DNA of 64,000 bases from Caviibacter abscessus (GTDB lineage Bacteria; Fusobacteriota; Fusobacteriia; Fusobacteriales; Leptotrichiaceae), in contig NZ_LOQG01000001.1 in NCBI RefSeq assembly GCF_001517835.1, positions 1 through 64,000 on the forward strand, given 5' to 3'. How positions within the stretch are numbered: the stretch's first letter is position 1; the number at the start of each line of letters is the position of its first letter. Below the pieces are notes generated by a model. That model made no database searches. It worked only from the letters and a program-made list of their open reading frames with translations, and was not told the DNA's origin. Both the position numbers and the translations under genes were made by a program. This document shows positions 17,577-25,783 of this stretch, one piece after another.

Positions 17577-18440
17577 ATGTTACATGCTATTCAAACTTTA
17601 GTAAAACAAACAATAATTCTAGCTCCACCAGTTCTAATTACTGCGGTAGGTGCTTGTCTTTGTGAATTGTCTGGAGTTGTAAATATAGGACTTGAAGGTA
17701 TGATGCTATCAGGTGCGTTTGCAGCAGCTGTTACAAATATATACACAGGAAATCCGTACTTAGGAATAGTAGTTGGAATAATAGTTGGTGGTTTAGTTTC
17801 ACTTATACACGCTATTATAAGCATACATTTAAAAGGAAACCAAATAGTAAGTGGTGTAGCAATTAACTTATTTGCAGTATCAACAACAAGCTTTTTAATA
17901 AAAGCTTTATTTAAAGCTGCTGGGTCTTCACCTTCAGCTAATACAACTGCTAATAAAGTTTATGTATTAATTGGAATTTATGTATTAGCTATTTTAACTT
18001 ATTATATCGTTTATAGAACAGTATTTGGTTTAAGACTTAGAACAGTTGGAGAACATCCTCTTGCAGCTGACACTGTTGGTATAAATGTATATAAATATAG
18101 ATATTACGGTGTAATTTTATCAGGTATGTTTGCAGGACTTGGTGGAGCATACATGTCAGTAGTAGTATTACAACAATTTATTAATAATATGTCAGCAGGT
18201 AGAGGATACATGGCACTTGCTGCAATGATATTTGGTAAATGGAATCCTTTAGGTGCGATGTTAGCATCACTTTTATTTGCATTTGGTCAAGCATTTTCAG
18301 ACTATGCAAAAGCATCGGCACTTCCTATACCTCAACAATTTTTAGCAACAATACCATATATATTAACACTTGTAGTATTAGTTGGATTTGTAGGTAAGGC
18401 AAGAGCACCTAAAGCAAGTGGAAAACCTTATGAAAAATAA
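17577..18440 (+). CDS. Nucleoside ABC transporter permease 2
   Basis: The second permease half, 287 residues, of the YufQ/NupC type. Signature segments are LCELSGVVNIGLEGMMLSGA, GNQIVSGVAINLF, LRTVGEHPLAADTVGINV and GRGYMALAAMIFGKWNP. The chosen ATG at 17577 follows GGGGAAG; an in-frame ATG at 17547 lies inside the upstream gene without a ribosome site. It pairs with permease 1 to form the membrane channel. Confidence 0.92.
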   Translation: MLHAIQTLVKQTIILAPPVLITAVGACLCELSGVVNIGLEGMMLSGAFAAAVTNIYTGNPYLGIVVGIIVGGLVSLIHAIISIHLKGNQIVSGVAINLFAVSTTSFLIKALFKAAGSSPSANTTANKVYVLIGIYVLAILTYYIVYRTVFGLRLRTVGEHPLAADTVGINVYKYRYYGVILSGMFAGLGGAYMSVVVLQQFINNMSAGRGYMALAAMIFGKWNPLGAMLASLLFAFGQAFSDYAKASALPIPQQFLATIPYILTLVVLVGFVGKARAPKASGKPYEK

Positions 18441-18522
18441 AAAAATTAGCTTTTTAAAAAAATCGTGGTAAAATATATTATACTAACGTATATTATAGAT
18501 AAATATTTAGGAGGAAAGTTTA

Positions 18523-19539
18523 ATGAAAAAAATTTTATCATTAATTGGTGCATTATTTGCAATGGTGCTAGTTATTTCTTGTGGTGCAAAAACAGAAACT
18601 AAAGCACCGGAAGCAAAAGAAAAGAAAGTAGCAATTGTATTTTCTACTGGTGGTTTAGGAGATAAATCATTTAATGATTCAGCTAATCGTGGATTAATGC
18701 AAGCTGTTGAACAATTAGGAATTAAATATGATTATTATGAACCTAAAGATCCATCAGCTGAAGCACAAAATCAATTATCTAACTATGCTGAAAAAGGTGA
18801 TTATGAATTAATAATCGCAGTTGGATTTTCAATGAAAGATGCTTTAGTAGCAGTTGCTAAAGAATTTCCACAACAAAAATTTGCTTTAATTGATGAAGTT
18901 GTAAATGATTTACCAAATGTATCTTCATTAATGTTTAAAGAACAAGAAGGTTCATTCTTAGTAGGAGCATTAGCTGCTTTAATGACTAAGACTGGAACAG
19001 TAGGATTTGTTGGTGGGTTAGAAGTACCAGTTATAACTAGATTCCAAGCTGGTTATATCCAAGGTGTAAAATATATAAATCCAGAAATACAAGTATTATC
19101 TGTATTTATTAATGGTTCAAATCCATTTAATGACCCTGTATCTGCAAAAACACTTACTGAAACATTAATTAAGAAAAATGCAGACATAATTTTCCACGCA
19201 GCAGGAGCATCTGGTTCAGGAGTATTCCAAGCAGCAAAAGAAAATAAAGTATTTGCAATGGGTGTTGACGCTAATCAAGATGATGTTGAAAAAGGAACAA
19301 TCTTAACTTCAATGGTTAAGTATGTTGATAAAGCTGTATTTACAACTGTTAAAAATGTTTTAGAAGGAAACTTTAAATTAGGAACACAATTCTTTGGAAT
19401 CAAAGAAGATGGTGTTGGAACAACTGAATTTGAATTTACTAAAGATATAATAGGGCAAAAAAAAATTAGTAAATTAGATGAATTAAAGAAAGCAATAGTT
19501 GAAGGTAAAATTACTGTAAGCGAAGAAGTTCCTAAATAA
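18523..19539 (+). CDS. BMP family nucleoside-binding lipoprotein
   Basis: A substrate-binding lipoprotein of the BmpA/PnrA/Med family that delivers nucleosides to the ABC permeases. The signal peptide ends in a lipobox LVISC with the lipid-modified Cys near residue 20. The mature part begins KKVAIVFSTGGLGDKSFND, the family hallmark, followed by IIAVGFSM, GFVGGLEVPVITRFQAGY and FHAAGASGSG. At 338 residues it is full length. It starts after AGGAGG, about 80 bases downstream of the permease, and is followed by a terminator, which may let it be made at a different level from the downstream enzymes. Confidence 0.94.
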   Translation: MKKILSLIGALFAMVLVISCGAKTETKAPEAKEKKVAIVFSTGGLGDKSFNDSANRGLMQAVEQLGIKYDYYEPKDPSAEAQNQLSNYAEKGDYELIIAVGFSMKDALVAVAKEFPQQKFALIDEVVNDLPNVSSLMFKEQEGSFLVGALAALMTKTGTVGFVGGLEVPVITRFQAGYIQGVKYINPEIQVLSVFINGSNPFNDPVSAKTLTETLIKKNADIIFHAAGASGSGVFQAAKENKVFAMGVDANQDDVEKGTILTSMVKYVDKAVFTTVKNVLEGNFKLGTQFFGIKEDGVGTTEFEFTKDIIGQKKISKLDELKKAIVEGKITVSEEVPK

Positions 19540-19561
19540 AAATAAGCAACTTAAATAAAAT

Positions 19562-19592
19562 AAAAACAGGTGTTGCCTGTTTTTGTTTTTTT
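19562..19592 (+). terminator. Terminator between the lipoprotein and the phosphorylase gene
   Basis: AAAAACAGG (19562-19570) pairs with CCTGTTTTT (19576-19584) around TGTTG, followed by GTTTTTTT. It sits inside a run of functionally linked genes, so it may be only partly efficient and lower expression of pdp-deoC-deoD-cdd. Confidence 0.75.
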
Positions 19593-19618
19593 CTTAAAAT
19601 CAAAGAAGGTAATATGAT

Positions 19619-20923
19619 ATGAGAATAGTAGATATTATTCAAAAAAAGAGAGATGGAATAGAATTAGAAAAGCAAGAAATTGACTTTTTACTTGATGAAT
19701 GCCAAAAAGGGACAGTTCCTGATTATCAATTGTCAGCATTTTTAATGGCTACATATTTTCAAGATATGACAGATAATGAATTAATTGAATTTACAAAAAA
19801 AATGCGTGATTCAGGAGATAGAATTAAATTTGAGAATTTAGATAAATTTTTAGTTGATAAACATAGTACAGGTGGAGTTGGAGATAAAGTAACAATTGTA
19901 TTAGCTCCAATAATTGCAGCACTTGGAATGGGAACAGCAAAATTATCAGGTAAAGGGTTAGGACATACAGGTGGTACAATTGATAAATTTGAAGCAATAG
20001 AAGGTTTTAAATTTTCAAACACAAAAGATGAATTAATAGCAATTGCAAATAAAACAGGTATTGGATTAATGGGGTATAGTGATAATATAGTTCCACTTGA
20101 TAAAAAAATATACTCTTTAAGAGATGTAAGTGCAACAGTACCATCAATACCGCTTATTGCAAGTAGTATAATGAGCAAAAAATTAGCGATAGATTCTAAT
20201 GTTATTATTCTTGATGTTAAAGTCGGAGATGGTGCATTCATGAAAGATATTGAGCATGCTAAAAATCTTGCTAAAAGAATGATAGCCATAGGACGTGGTG
20301 CAAATAGACAAGTAAAAGTTGTACTATCAAATATGGACGAACCGCTAGGATATAATATTGGGAATGCTAATGAAGTAATTGAAGGAATTGAAGCTTTAAA
20401 AGGGAATTTTCCTAAAGATTTAAAAGAAGTTGTATATACAATAGCAGGACTTGCACTTAAAACTAAAGGTAATGTTGAAAATGTAGAAGATGCAAAAGAA
20501 ATGGTTGATAAAGTTATTAAAGATGGAAGTGCATTAAAAAAACTTGCTCAGTTTATAAAAGAAAGTGGAGGAAATCCTGAAGTAGTTAATGATTATTCAC
20601 TTCTTCCAAGTGCAAAATATAGTTTAGAAATAAGAAGTAATAAATCTGGTTACGTAAAGAAAATTAAAACAGAAGAAATTGGTAAAGCAGCTATGGTTAT
20701 AGGTGCAGGACGTGCAACTAAAGATTCAATAATTGATCATGGTGTTGGACTAAAGGTACTAAAGAAAGTATCTGAAAAAGTGGAAAAAGACGAAATAATA
20801 GCAGTATTATCATATAATGATAGTAAAAATGTAGAGCAAGCTAAGGAATTAATTTTAGATGCCTATATCATTGGTGATGATACCGTTGAAAAATCAAAAG
20901 CAATATTAGAAATAATTGAATAA
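19619..20923 (+). CDS. pdp: Pyrimidine-nucleoside (thymidine/uridine) phosphorylase
   Basis: The enzyme splits pyrimidine nucleosides with phosphate into base and (deoxy)ribose-1-phosphate. Typical motifs are the glycine-rich phosphate site KHSTGGVGDKVTIVLAP, KLSGKGLGHTGGTIDK, SLRDVSATVPSIPLIASSIMSKKLA and DVKVGDGAFM. The C-terminal domain has IGAGRATKDSIIDHGVGL. At 434 residues it has normal length. It opens the salvage part of the region, directly ahead of deoC, which uses the deoxyribose phosphate after isomerisation. Confidence 0.95.
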   Translation: MRIVDIIQKKRDGIELEKQEIDFLLDECQKGTVPDYQLSAFLMATYFQDMTDNELIEFTKKMRDSGDRIKFENLDKFLVDKHSTGGVGDKVTIVLAPIIAALGMGTAKLSGKGLGHTGGTIDKFEAIEGFKFSNTKDELIAIANKTGIGLMGYSDNIVPLDKKIYSLRDVSATVPSIPLIASSIMSKKLAIDSNVIILDVKVGDGAFMKDIEHAKNLAKRMIAIGRGANRQVKVVLSNMDEPLGYNIGNANEVIEGIEALKGNFPKDLKEVVYTIAGLALKTKGNVENVEDAKEMVDKVIKDGSALKKLAQFIKESGGNPEVVNDYSLLPSAKYSLEIRSNKSGYVKKIKTEEIGKAAMVIGAGRATKDSIIDHGVGLKVLKKVSEKVEKDEIIAVLSYNDSKNVEQAKELILDAYIIGDDTVEKSKAILEIIE

Positions 20924-20937
20924 AGGTGGTTATTAAA

Positions 20938-21588
20938 ATGATCAATAAGTATATAGATCACACAGTTTTAAAAGCAGTAAGTACTGTAGAAGATATAAAT
21001 AAATTATGTGAAGAAGCAAAAACATATGGATTTTATTCTGTTTGTGTTAATGGAGCATATGTTTCTATGTGTAAGAAAAATTTAACAGGAACAGATGTAA
21101 AAATTGCAGCAGTAGTAGGATTTCCACTAGGTGCAATGGATAGCAGTGTTAAAGTTTATGAAGCTGCTAAAGCAATTGCAGATGGTGCAACTGAAATAGA
21201 TATGGTAATAAATGTAGGTATGTTAAAATCAAAAAATTTAGAGTATGTTGAATCAGAAATTCGTGCAATAAAAAATGCAATAGGAGATAATGTGCTTAAA
21301 GTAATTATTGAAACTTGTTATTTAACTGATGATGAAAAAAGAATTGCTTGTGAATTATCACTTAATGCAGGAGCTGATTATGTTAAAACTTCAACAGGAT
21401 TTGGTACAGGTGGAGCAACATATGAAGATGTAAAACTTATGAAAGAAGTTGTAGGAGATAAGGCATTAGTAAAAGCATCAGGTGGAGTTAAGAGTTACGA
21501 AATAGCAAAAAAATATATAGAGTTAGGTGCAAGTAGACTTGGAACATCATCTGGTATTGAAATTATAAACGGCGAAAAAGGAGAGTAA
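20938..21588 (+). CDS. deoC: Deoxyribose-phosphate aldolase
   Basis: DeoC cleaves 2-deoxyribose-5-phosphate to glyceraldehyde-3-phosphate and acetaldehyde, feeding nucleoside sugar into glycolysis. Class I aldolase motifs are visible: YIDHTVLK at the N-terminus, [20 protein letters not shown], the Schiff-base lysine segment [15 protein letters not shown], and [10 protein letters not shown]. At 216 residues it is complete. The ATG at 20938 follows AAAGGTGG. No phosphopentomutase lies in the window. Confidence 0.96.
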   Translation: MINKYIDHTVLKAVSTVEDINKLCEEAKTYGFYSVCVNGAYVSMCKKNLTGTDVKIAAVVGFPLGAMDSSVKVYEAAKAIADGATEIDMVINVGMLKSKNLEYVESEIRAIKNAIGDNVLKVIIETCYLTDDEKRIACELSLNAGADYVKTSTGFGTGGATYEDVKLMKEVVGDKALVKASGGVKSYEIAKKYIELGASRLGTSSGIEIINGEKGE

Positions 21589-21592
21589 GATT

Positions 21593-22303
21593 ATGGCAAC
21601 ACCACATATAGGAGCAAATAAAGGGGATATAGCGGAAACTATTTTATTACCAGGAGATCCGCTAAGAGCAAAATATATAGCTGAAACATTTTTAGAAGAT
21701 GTAGTTCAATATAATAACGTAAGAGGAATGCTTGGTTTTACAGGAACATATAAAGGGAAAAGAATATCAGTACAAGGTACTGGAATGGGTGTACCTTCAA
21801 TTGGAATATATGTTGATGAATTAATAAATCATTTTGGTTGTAAAACGCTTATGAGAATAGGTACAGCAGGATCAATGCACGAAAGTGTAAAAATAAGAGA
21901 TGTAGTACTTGCAATGGCAAGTTCAACAGATTCAAATATCAATAAGTTAAGATTTAATGGAGCAGACTATGCACCGACAGCTAATTATGAACTATTTATT
22001 GAAGCATACAATATTGCAAAAGAAAAAGGACTTTCTGTTAAAGCTGGAAATATTCTTACAAGTGACAGTTTTTATGGCGATGATAAGGATGCTTGGAAAA
22101 AATGGGCAAAATTTGGTGTATTATGTGTTGAAATGGAAACAGCGCAATTATATACATTAGCTGCTAAATATAATGTAAGAGCATTAACATTACTTACTAT
22201 AAGTGATTCATTAGTAACAGGTGAATGCACTTCAGCAGAAGAAAGACAATCAACATTCAATGATATGATAATAACAGCACTAGAAACGGCAATAAAATTT
22301 TAG
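21593..22303 (+). CDS. deoD: Purine-nucleoside phosphorylase, DeoD type
   Basis: This enzyme phosphorolyses purine (deoxy)nucleosides to free base and sugar-1-phosphate. DeoD-type motifs: [27 protein letters not shown] (start), [35 protein letters not shown] and [11 protein letters not shown], the last carrying the catalytic Asp. Its 236 residues match the bacterial hexameric family. It follows deoC by four bases with GGAGAG just ahead. With the ABC importer it allows use of purine nucleosides as base and carbon source. Confidence 0.95.
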   Translation: MATPHIGANKGDIAETILLPGDPLRAKYIAETFLEDVVQYNNVRGMLGFTGTYKGKRISVQGTGMGVPSIGIYVDELINHFGCKTLMRIGTAGSMHESVKIRDVVLAMASSTDSNINKLRFNGADYAPTANYELFIEAYNIAKEKGLSVKAGNILTSDSFYGDDKDAWKKWAKFGVLCVEMETAQLYTLAAKYNVRALTLLTISDSLVTGECTSAEERQSTFNDMIITALETAIKF

Positions 22304-22313
22304 GAGAGTTGTT

Positions 22314-22709
22314 ATGACTGATAAGGAATATATAGAAAAAGCAAATAAACTTTTAAAAATGGCATATGTACCTTATTCACATTTTCCAGTAGCTGCAATA
22401 GTCATTGATGCAAATGGAAATGAATATTATGGCGTAAATGTTGAAAATGCGGCATATAATGTAGGACTTTGTGCTGAAAGAAATGCAATAACTAATGGAA
22501 TTACAAAAGGACTTGCTAAAATTTCAAAAATATATATTACAGCAAATACAGATAGACCAGTTAGTCCTTGTGGAGCTTGTAGGCAAGTAATATCAGAATT
22601 TTCAGATGAAAATACTGTTTTAATACTTGGCTCAAGTGAAAGTGAAGAATTAAAAAAATTCAAGATAAATGAAATATTACCTTATAGTTTTGGACCAAAT
22701 GATTTATAA
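22314..22709 (+). CDS. cdd: Cytidine deaminase
   Basis: Cdd converts (deoxy)cytidine to (deoxy)uridine, which the upstream pyrimidine phosphorylase can then cleave. Zinc and catalytic motifs are present: CAERNA (Cys and proton-shuttle Glu) and PCGACRQ (two Cys). YVPYSHFPVAA and VNVENAAYN line the nucleoside site. The length of 131 residues is the tetrameric homologue's normal size. It is the last gene of the run, preceded by GGAGAG and followed by a terminator. Confidence 0.95.
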   Translation: MTDKEYIEKANKLLKMAYVPYSHFPVAAIVIDANGNEYYGVNVENAAYNVGLCAERNAITNGITKGLAKISKIYITANTDRPVSPCGACRQVISEFSDENTVLILGSSESEELKKFKINEILPYSFGPNDL

Positions 22710-22724
22710 GAAAAAATAAAAAAT

Positions 22725-22762
22725 AAAATACCTTTAAAGTAAAAGCTTTGGAGGTATTTTTT
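22725..22762 (+). terminator. Rho-independent terminator after cdd
   Basis: A 15-bp stem with two G-T pairs (22725-22739 with 22746-22760) and a T run. It ends the nucleoside region. Confidence 0.75.
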
Positions 22763-22782
22763 ATATGAAATGAAATAAAAAA

Positions 22783-22819
22783 AAATACGTTCAATGGCGT
22801 AATAATACTGAACGTATTT
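22783..22819 (-). terminator. Terminator of the tandem outer-membrane protein operon
   Basis: AAATACGTTCA (22783-22793) pairs with TGAACGTATTT (22809-22819). On the minus strand the hairpin is followed by a T-rich stretch. It lies just downstream of the last gene of the minus-strand array. Confidence 0.75.
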
Positions 22820-22832
22820 CAACTGTTTTTTA

Positions 22833-23412
22833 TTAAAATCCAAATCTTGCACCAACTCTAAGACTTACTGTCTCAGGATAACCAAAGCCAAGTTCAGCAG
22901 TAAAAATCTTTTTGTAAGTTGTACCAACATAGAGTCTTGAAAGATATAAAGGCTTAAATGTACTGTGTTCATGCTTAAATCCAATACCTAAATCAAGTCC
23001 ACTGTAGACTCTAACATCTTTATGTGGTTGTCCATATAGTTCAGTTGAAAAAAATGGAGCGAACATAGGTGATGGTTTAAGACTTAGAGTTGTACCACTA
23101 CCATTTTTTTCTAATTTTGCACTTAAATCAAGACCTCCACCAACATTAATTCCAAAAGTTTTAATATTAGTTTGTTTACTTAAATCAAATGTTTTATAAA
23201 CAGCTACAGATCCTGCAATTATTGTACCTTTAGGAGAGCCATTATATAAATATCCTCCAATTCCTGCAAGAGCTTTAACTTCAATATCATTTGTTTTAGT
23301 TTTTATAATAGATTTATTTTTTTTCGTGGTATAAGGTTTCTTCCCCCCCCCCGATTTTAGCAACTGAAATAGTAGATGCTAACGCAAAAAAGATTATAAT
23401 ATATTTTTTCAT
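22833..23412 (-). pseudogene. Tandem outer-membrane protein copy 1, out of frame at a G10 tract (phase-off)
   Basis: The start codon at 23412 opens a signal peptide identical in style to the other copies (MKKYIIIFFALASTISVAK). A run of ten G (minus strand) at 23343-23352 then puts the rest out of frame; nine G, as in copy 3, would restore IGGGKKPYTTKK and a ~193-residue protein. The remaining body is intact, with FGINVGGGLDLS, STELYGQPHKDVRVYSGLDLGIGF and a C-terminal VGARFGF, an eight-stranded-barrel-like pattern ending in Phe. This looks like a contingency gene in the off state. A homopolymer sequencing error is the main alternative. Confidence 0.75.
23343..23352 (-). repeat. G10 homopolymer tract in copy 1
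   Basis: Ten consecutive C on the plus strand (G in the gene) directly after the signal peptide. In DNA this AT-rich such a run is very unlikely by chance. Its length sets the reading frame of the gene. Confidence 0.9.
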
Positions 23413-23424
23413 AAATTCCCTTTC

Positions 23425-23970
23425 TTAAAAGCCAAATCTTGCACCAATTCCAAGACTTATTGTTCCTGGATAACCAACTCCAAGTTCAGCAGTAAATTTT
23501 TCTTTATAAGTTGTACCAATATATACTTTAGACATATATGAAACGAAAGGTGAATCATTTTCACTTTCAATTCCTACCCCTAAATCAAGTCCACCATAAA
23601 CTCTATAATTTTTATGTGGTTTTCCAAATAATTCAGTTGAAATAAATGGAATAAGTCTAACTGTTGGTGTAAAACTCATATCTTCAGTTTTTAACTGAAC
23701 ATTTAAATCAAGTCCTCCACCAACATTAATTCCAAAAGTTTTAATTTTAGTAAGTTCACTTAAATCTAATGTTTTATATACACTTACAGACCCTGATATT
23801 ATTGGGGCATATTGAGAATTTTCAAATAAATATCCTCCAAATCCTACGAGAGCCTTAACTTCAATATTATTCTTTTTAGTAACTGAAGTGGTAGATGCCA
23901 AAAGATCATTTGTTTTAGCAACTGAAATGGTACATACTAATGTACAAAAAATTGCAATATATTTTTTCAT
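23425..23970 (-). CDS. Tandem outer-membrane protein copy 2
   Basis: A 181-residue protein with signal peptide (MKKYIAIFCTLVCTISVAK) and a beta-rich body: VKALVGFGGYLFE, SGSVSVYKTLDL, FGINVGGGLDLNVQL, STELFGKPHKNYRVYGGLDLGVGI, VYIGTTYKEKFTAELGVGYPG and a terminal IGARFGF. Strand pattern and final Phe fit a small outer-membrane beta-barrel. Unlike copies 1 and 3 it has no G tract after the signal peptide, so it should be constantly expressed. The 12-base gap to its upstream neighbour and the AAAGGA site suggest one operon. Function is unknown. Confidence 0.75.
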   Translation of the reverse strand: MKKYIAIFCTLVCTISVAKTNDLLASTTSVTKKNNIEVKALVGFGGYLFENSQYAPIISGSVSVYKTLDLSELTKIKTFGINVGGGLDLNVQLKTEDMSFTPTVRLIPFISTELFGKPHKNYRVYGGLDLGVGIESENDSPFVSYMSKVYIGTTYKEKFTAELGVGYPGTISLGIGARFGF

Positions 23971-23982
23971 AAATATCCTTTC

Positions 23983-24566
23983 TTAAAATCCAAATCTTGC
24001 ACCAATACCAAGACTTATTGATCCTGGATAACCAGTTCCAAGTTCAACAGTAAATGTTTCTTTGTAAGTTGTACCAATATATATTTTAGACATATATGAA
24101 ACGGAAGGATAACCATTTTCGATTTCAATTCCTACTCCTAAATCAAGACCACTATAAACTTTAAAATTTTTATGTGGTTTTCCAAATAATTCAGTTGAAA
24201 CAACTGGAATAAGTCTAGTTAATGATATAATATTAGTAGTACTACTGTCACTACTATTTTTATTTTGTAATTGAATGCTTAAATCAAGCCCCCACCAACA
24301 TTAATTCCAAATGTTTTAATTTTAGTTAGTTCACTTAAATCTAGTGTTTTATATACACTTGCAGAACCTGATATTATTGAAGAATAGTTAAAACTTTCAA
24401 ATAAATATCCTCCGATTCCTAAAAGGGCTTTAACTTCAATATTATTTGTTTTAGTTTTTACAATAGTTTTATTTTTTTTCGTGGTATAAGGTTTCTTCCC
24501 CCCCCCGATTTTAGCAACTGAAATAGTAGATGCTAATGCAAAAAAAATTATAATATATTTTTTCAT
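23983..24566 (-). pseudogene. Tandem outer-membrane protein copy 3, frameshifted in a G5 run; carries a G9 tract
   Basis: The start at 24566 and signal peptide match the other copies. The G9 tract at 24498-24506 is in frame (IGGGKKPYTTKK). Translation then stops early at 24279 after FGINVGGGLI, because a G run at 24289-24293 is one base shorter than needed; restoring one G gives LDLSIQLQNK and the rest of the barrel through STELFGKPHK and IGARFGF. The gene is therefore broken or switched off at a second site. The total length of 584 bases is one short of a multiple of three. Confidence 0.75.
24498..24506 (-). repeat. G9 homopolymer tract in copy 3
   Basis: Nine consecutive C on the plus strand at the same position as the G10 tract of copy 1. 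Here it keeps the frame open. In copy 4 the matching site is interrupted (GGGGCGGG at 25092-25099 on the minus strand) and so is stable. Confidence 0.9.
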
Positions 24567-24578
24567 AAATTTCCTTTC

Positions 24579-25169
24579 TTAAAAGCCAAATCTTGCACCA
24601 ACTCTAAGACTTATTGTCTCAGGATAGCCAAAACCAAGTTCAGCAGTAAAAATTTTTTTATAAGTTGTACCAACGTATATTTTTGAAATATATGAAGTAG
24701 AAAATGAACTATTTGCATGTTTAAATCCAATACCTAAATCAAGTCCACTATAAACTCTTACATCTTTATGTGGTTGTCCATATAGTTCAGTTGAAACAAA
24801 TGGTGAAAATCTAGTTACGGGACTAATATTTATACCAGTACCACTATTTCCATTTTTGTTTAATTGGATACTTAAATCAATTCCTCCACCAACGTTAATT
24901 CCAAAAGTTTTAATATTAGTTTGTTTACTTAAATCAAATGTTTTATAAACAGTTACAGAACCTGCTACTGTTGCACCTTTAGGAGAATTGTTAAATAAAT
25001 ATCCTCCAATACCTACAAGTGCTTTAACTTCAATATTATTTGTTTTAGTTTTTACAATAATTTTATTTTTTTTCGTGGTATAAGGTTTCTTCCCGCCCCG
25101 ATTATTGCTTATTTTAGCAACTGAAATTGTAGATGCTAATGCAAAAAAAATTACAATATATTTTTTCAT
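24579..25169 (-). CDS. Tandem outer-membrane protein copy 4
   Basis: A 196-residue intact member of the array. Signal peptide MKKYIVIFFALASTISVAK is followed by a short linker in which the G tract is interrupted (SNNRGGKKPYTTKKNK). The barrel-like body is FGINVGGGIDLSIQL, STELYGQPHKDVRVYSGLDLGIGFKH, VGTTYKKIFTAELGFGYPE and VGARFGF. It is closest to copy 1. Surface-exposed variation is concentrated between strands (for example NKNGNSGTGINISPVTRF), as expected for outer loops. It shares the operon promoter upstream of copy 5. Function is unknown. Confidence 0.75.
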   Translation of the reverse strand: MKKYIVIFFALASTISVAKISNNRGGKKPYTTKKNKIIVKTKTNNIEVKALVGIGGYLFNNSPKGATVAGSVTVYKTFDLSKQTNIKTFGINVGGGIDLSIQLNKNGNSGTGINISPVTRFSPFVSTELYGQPHKDVRVYSGLDLGIGFKHANSSFSTSYISKIYVGTTYKKIFTAELGFGYPETISLRVGARFGF

Positions 25170-25181
25170 GAATGTCCCTTC

Positions 25182-25673
25182 TTAAAATCCGTATCTCATA
25201 CCTATACCTAAACTAATTGCTCCTGGATAACCAACTCCAAGTTCCATTGTAAAGTATTTATGGTATACAAATCCGGCATATGTTTTAATTTTTAACTGTG
25301 TAGAGGTGCTGTTTGTTTTATGTCCAAAAAAAGTTACTGAACCGACATTAAGACCACCTAAAACAACTATACTATCTGATACTTTTTTATTTATTTCAAG
25401 TGAAAGATAAGGTGAAATTATTCCATCTGGTCCTGCATTTTTAGTTCTACCACCTATTTCAAGACCTGCTCCAAGGTTAAATCCGACTACTTTGTCAGAT
25501 GGTATTATATTTTTGTAAATAGCAGCTTCTACTGAAAAAATTCCCGATACTTTACTAAAATCATGTAAGTATGCAGCACTATTTATTAAAGCTTTTGTTT
25601 CAAATCCATATTCTGATGAAAATGATAAAGCAGAAGCTAATAAAATAGTTAATGCAAAAATAGTTTTTTTCAT
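25182..25673 (-). CDS. Tandem outer-membrane protein, divergent first gene of the array
   Basis: A 163-residue relative of copies 1-4, the first gene after the promoter. It has a signal peptide (MKKTIFALTILLASALSFSS) and the same plan: FETKALINSAAYL, FSVEAAIYKNI, GFNLGAGLEIGG, ISPYLSLEI, VLGGLNVGSV, KYFTMELGVGYPG and a terminal IGMRYGF. It lacks the linker and G tract. The ATG at 25673 follows GAGGAGG and is preferred over an in-frame ATG at 25703, which has no good ribosome site and would precede the signal peptide. A small outer-membrane barrel; role unknown. Confidence 0.75.
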   Translation of the reverse strand: MKKTIFALTILLASALSFSSEYGFETKALINSAAYLHDFSKVSGIFSVEAAIYKNIIPSDKVVGFNLGAGLEIGGRTKNAGPDGIISPYLSLEINKKVSDSIVVLGGLNVGSVTFFGHKTNSTSTQLKIKTYAGFVYHKYFTMELGVGYPGAISLGIGMRYGF

Positions 25674-25691
25674 ATTAATACCTCCTCGGCA

Positions 25692-25720
25692 ATTATACAT
25701 CATATGCTTTGATTAAGCAA
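25692..25720 (-). promoter_or_regulatory. Promoter of the outer-membrane protein array
   Basis: On the minus strand TTGCTT (25715-25720) and TATAAT (25692-25697) are 17 bases apart, just upstream of the first array gene. It is nearly back to back with the plus-strand promoter at 25724. Confidence 0.7.
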
Positions 25721-25723
25721 TAC

Positions 25724-25752
25724 TTGACAAAAAAAAACTACCAGTGTATAAT
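25724..25752 (+). promoter_or_regulatory. Consensus sigma-70 promoter of the C69 peptidase
   Basis: TTGACA at 25724-25729, 17-base spacer, TATAAT at 25747-25752: a perfect consensus promoter, 31 bases ahead of the ATG. Confidence 0.9.
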
Positions 25753-25783
25753 TAAATAATTAATATTAGAAAGCGGTGATTAT

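Noticed and set aside
19759-20289. 176-residue open frame on the minus strand
   Set aside because: It is entirely inside pdp, which has strong family motifs; the antisense frame is a shadow without a ribosome site or recognisable protein.
21957-22160. 67-residue plus-strand frame inside deoD
   Set aside because: Out of frame with an intact DeoD and without an own ribosome site.
22833-25169. Reading the tandem repeats as an insertion sequence or CRISPR array
   Set aside because: The repeat units are ~580 bases, each encodes a full signal peptide and barrel-like protein, and no transposase, inverted ends or spacer pattern is present.
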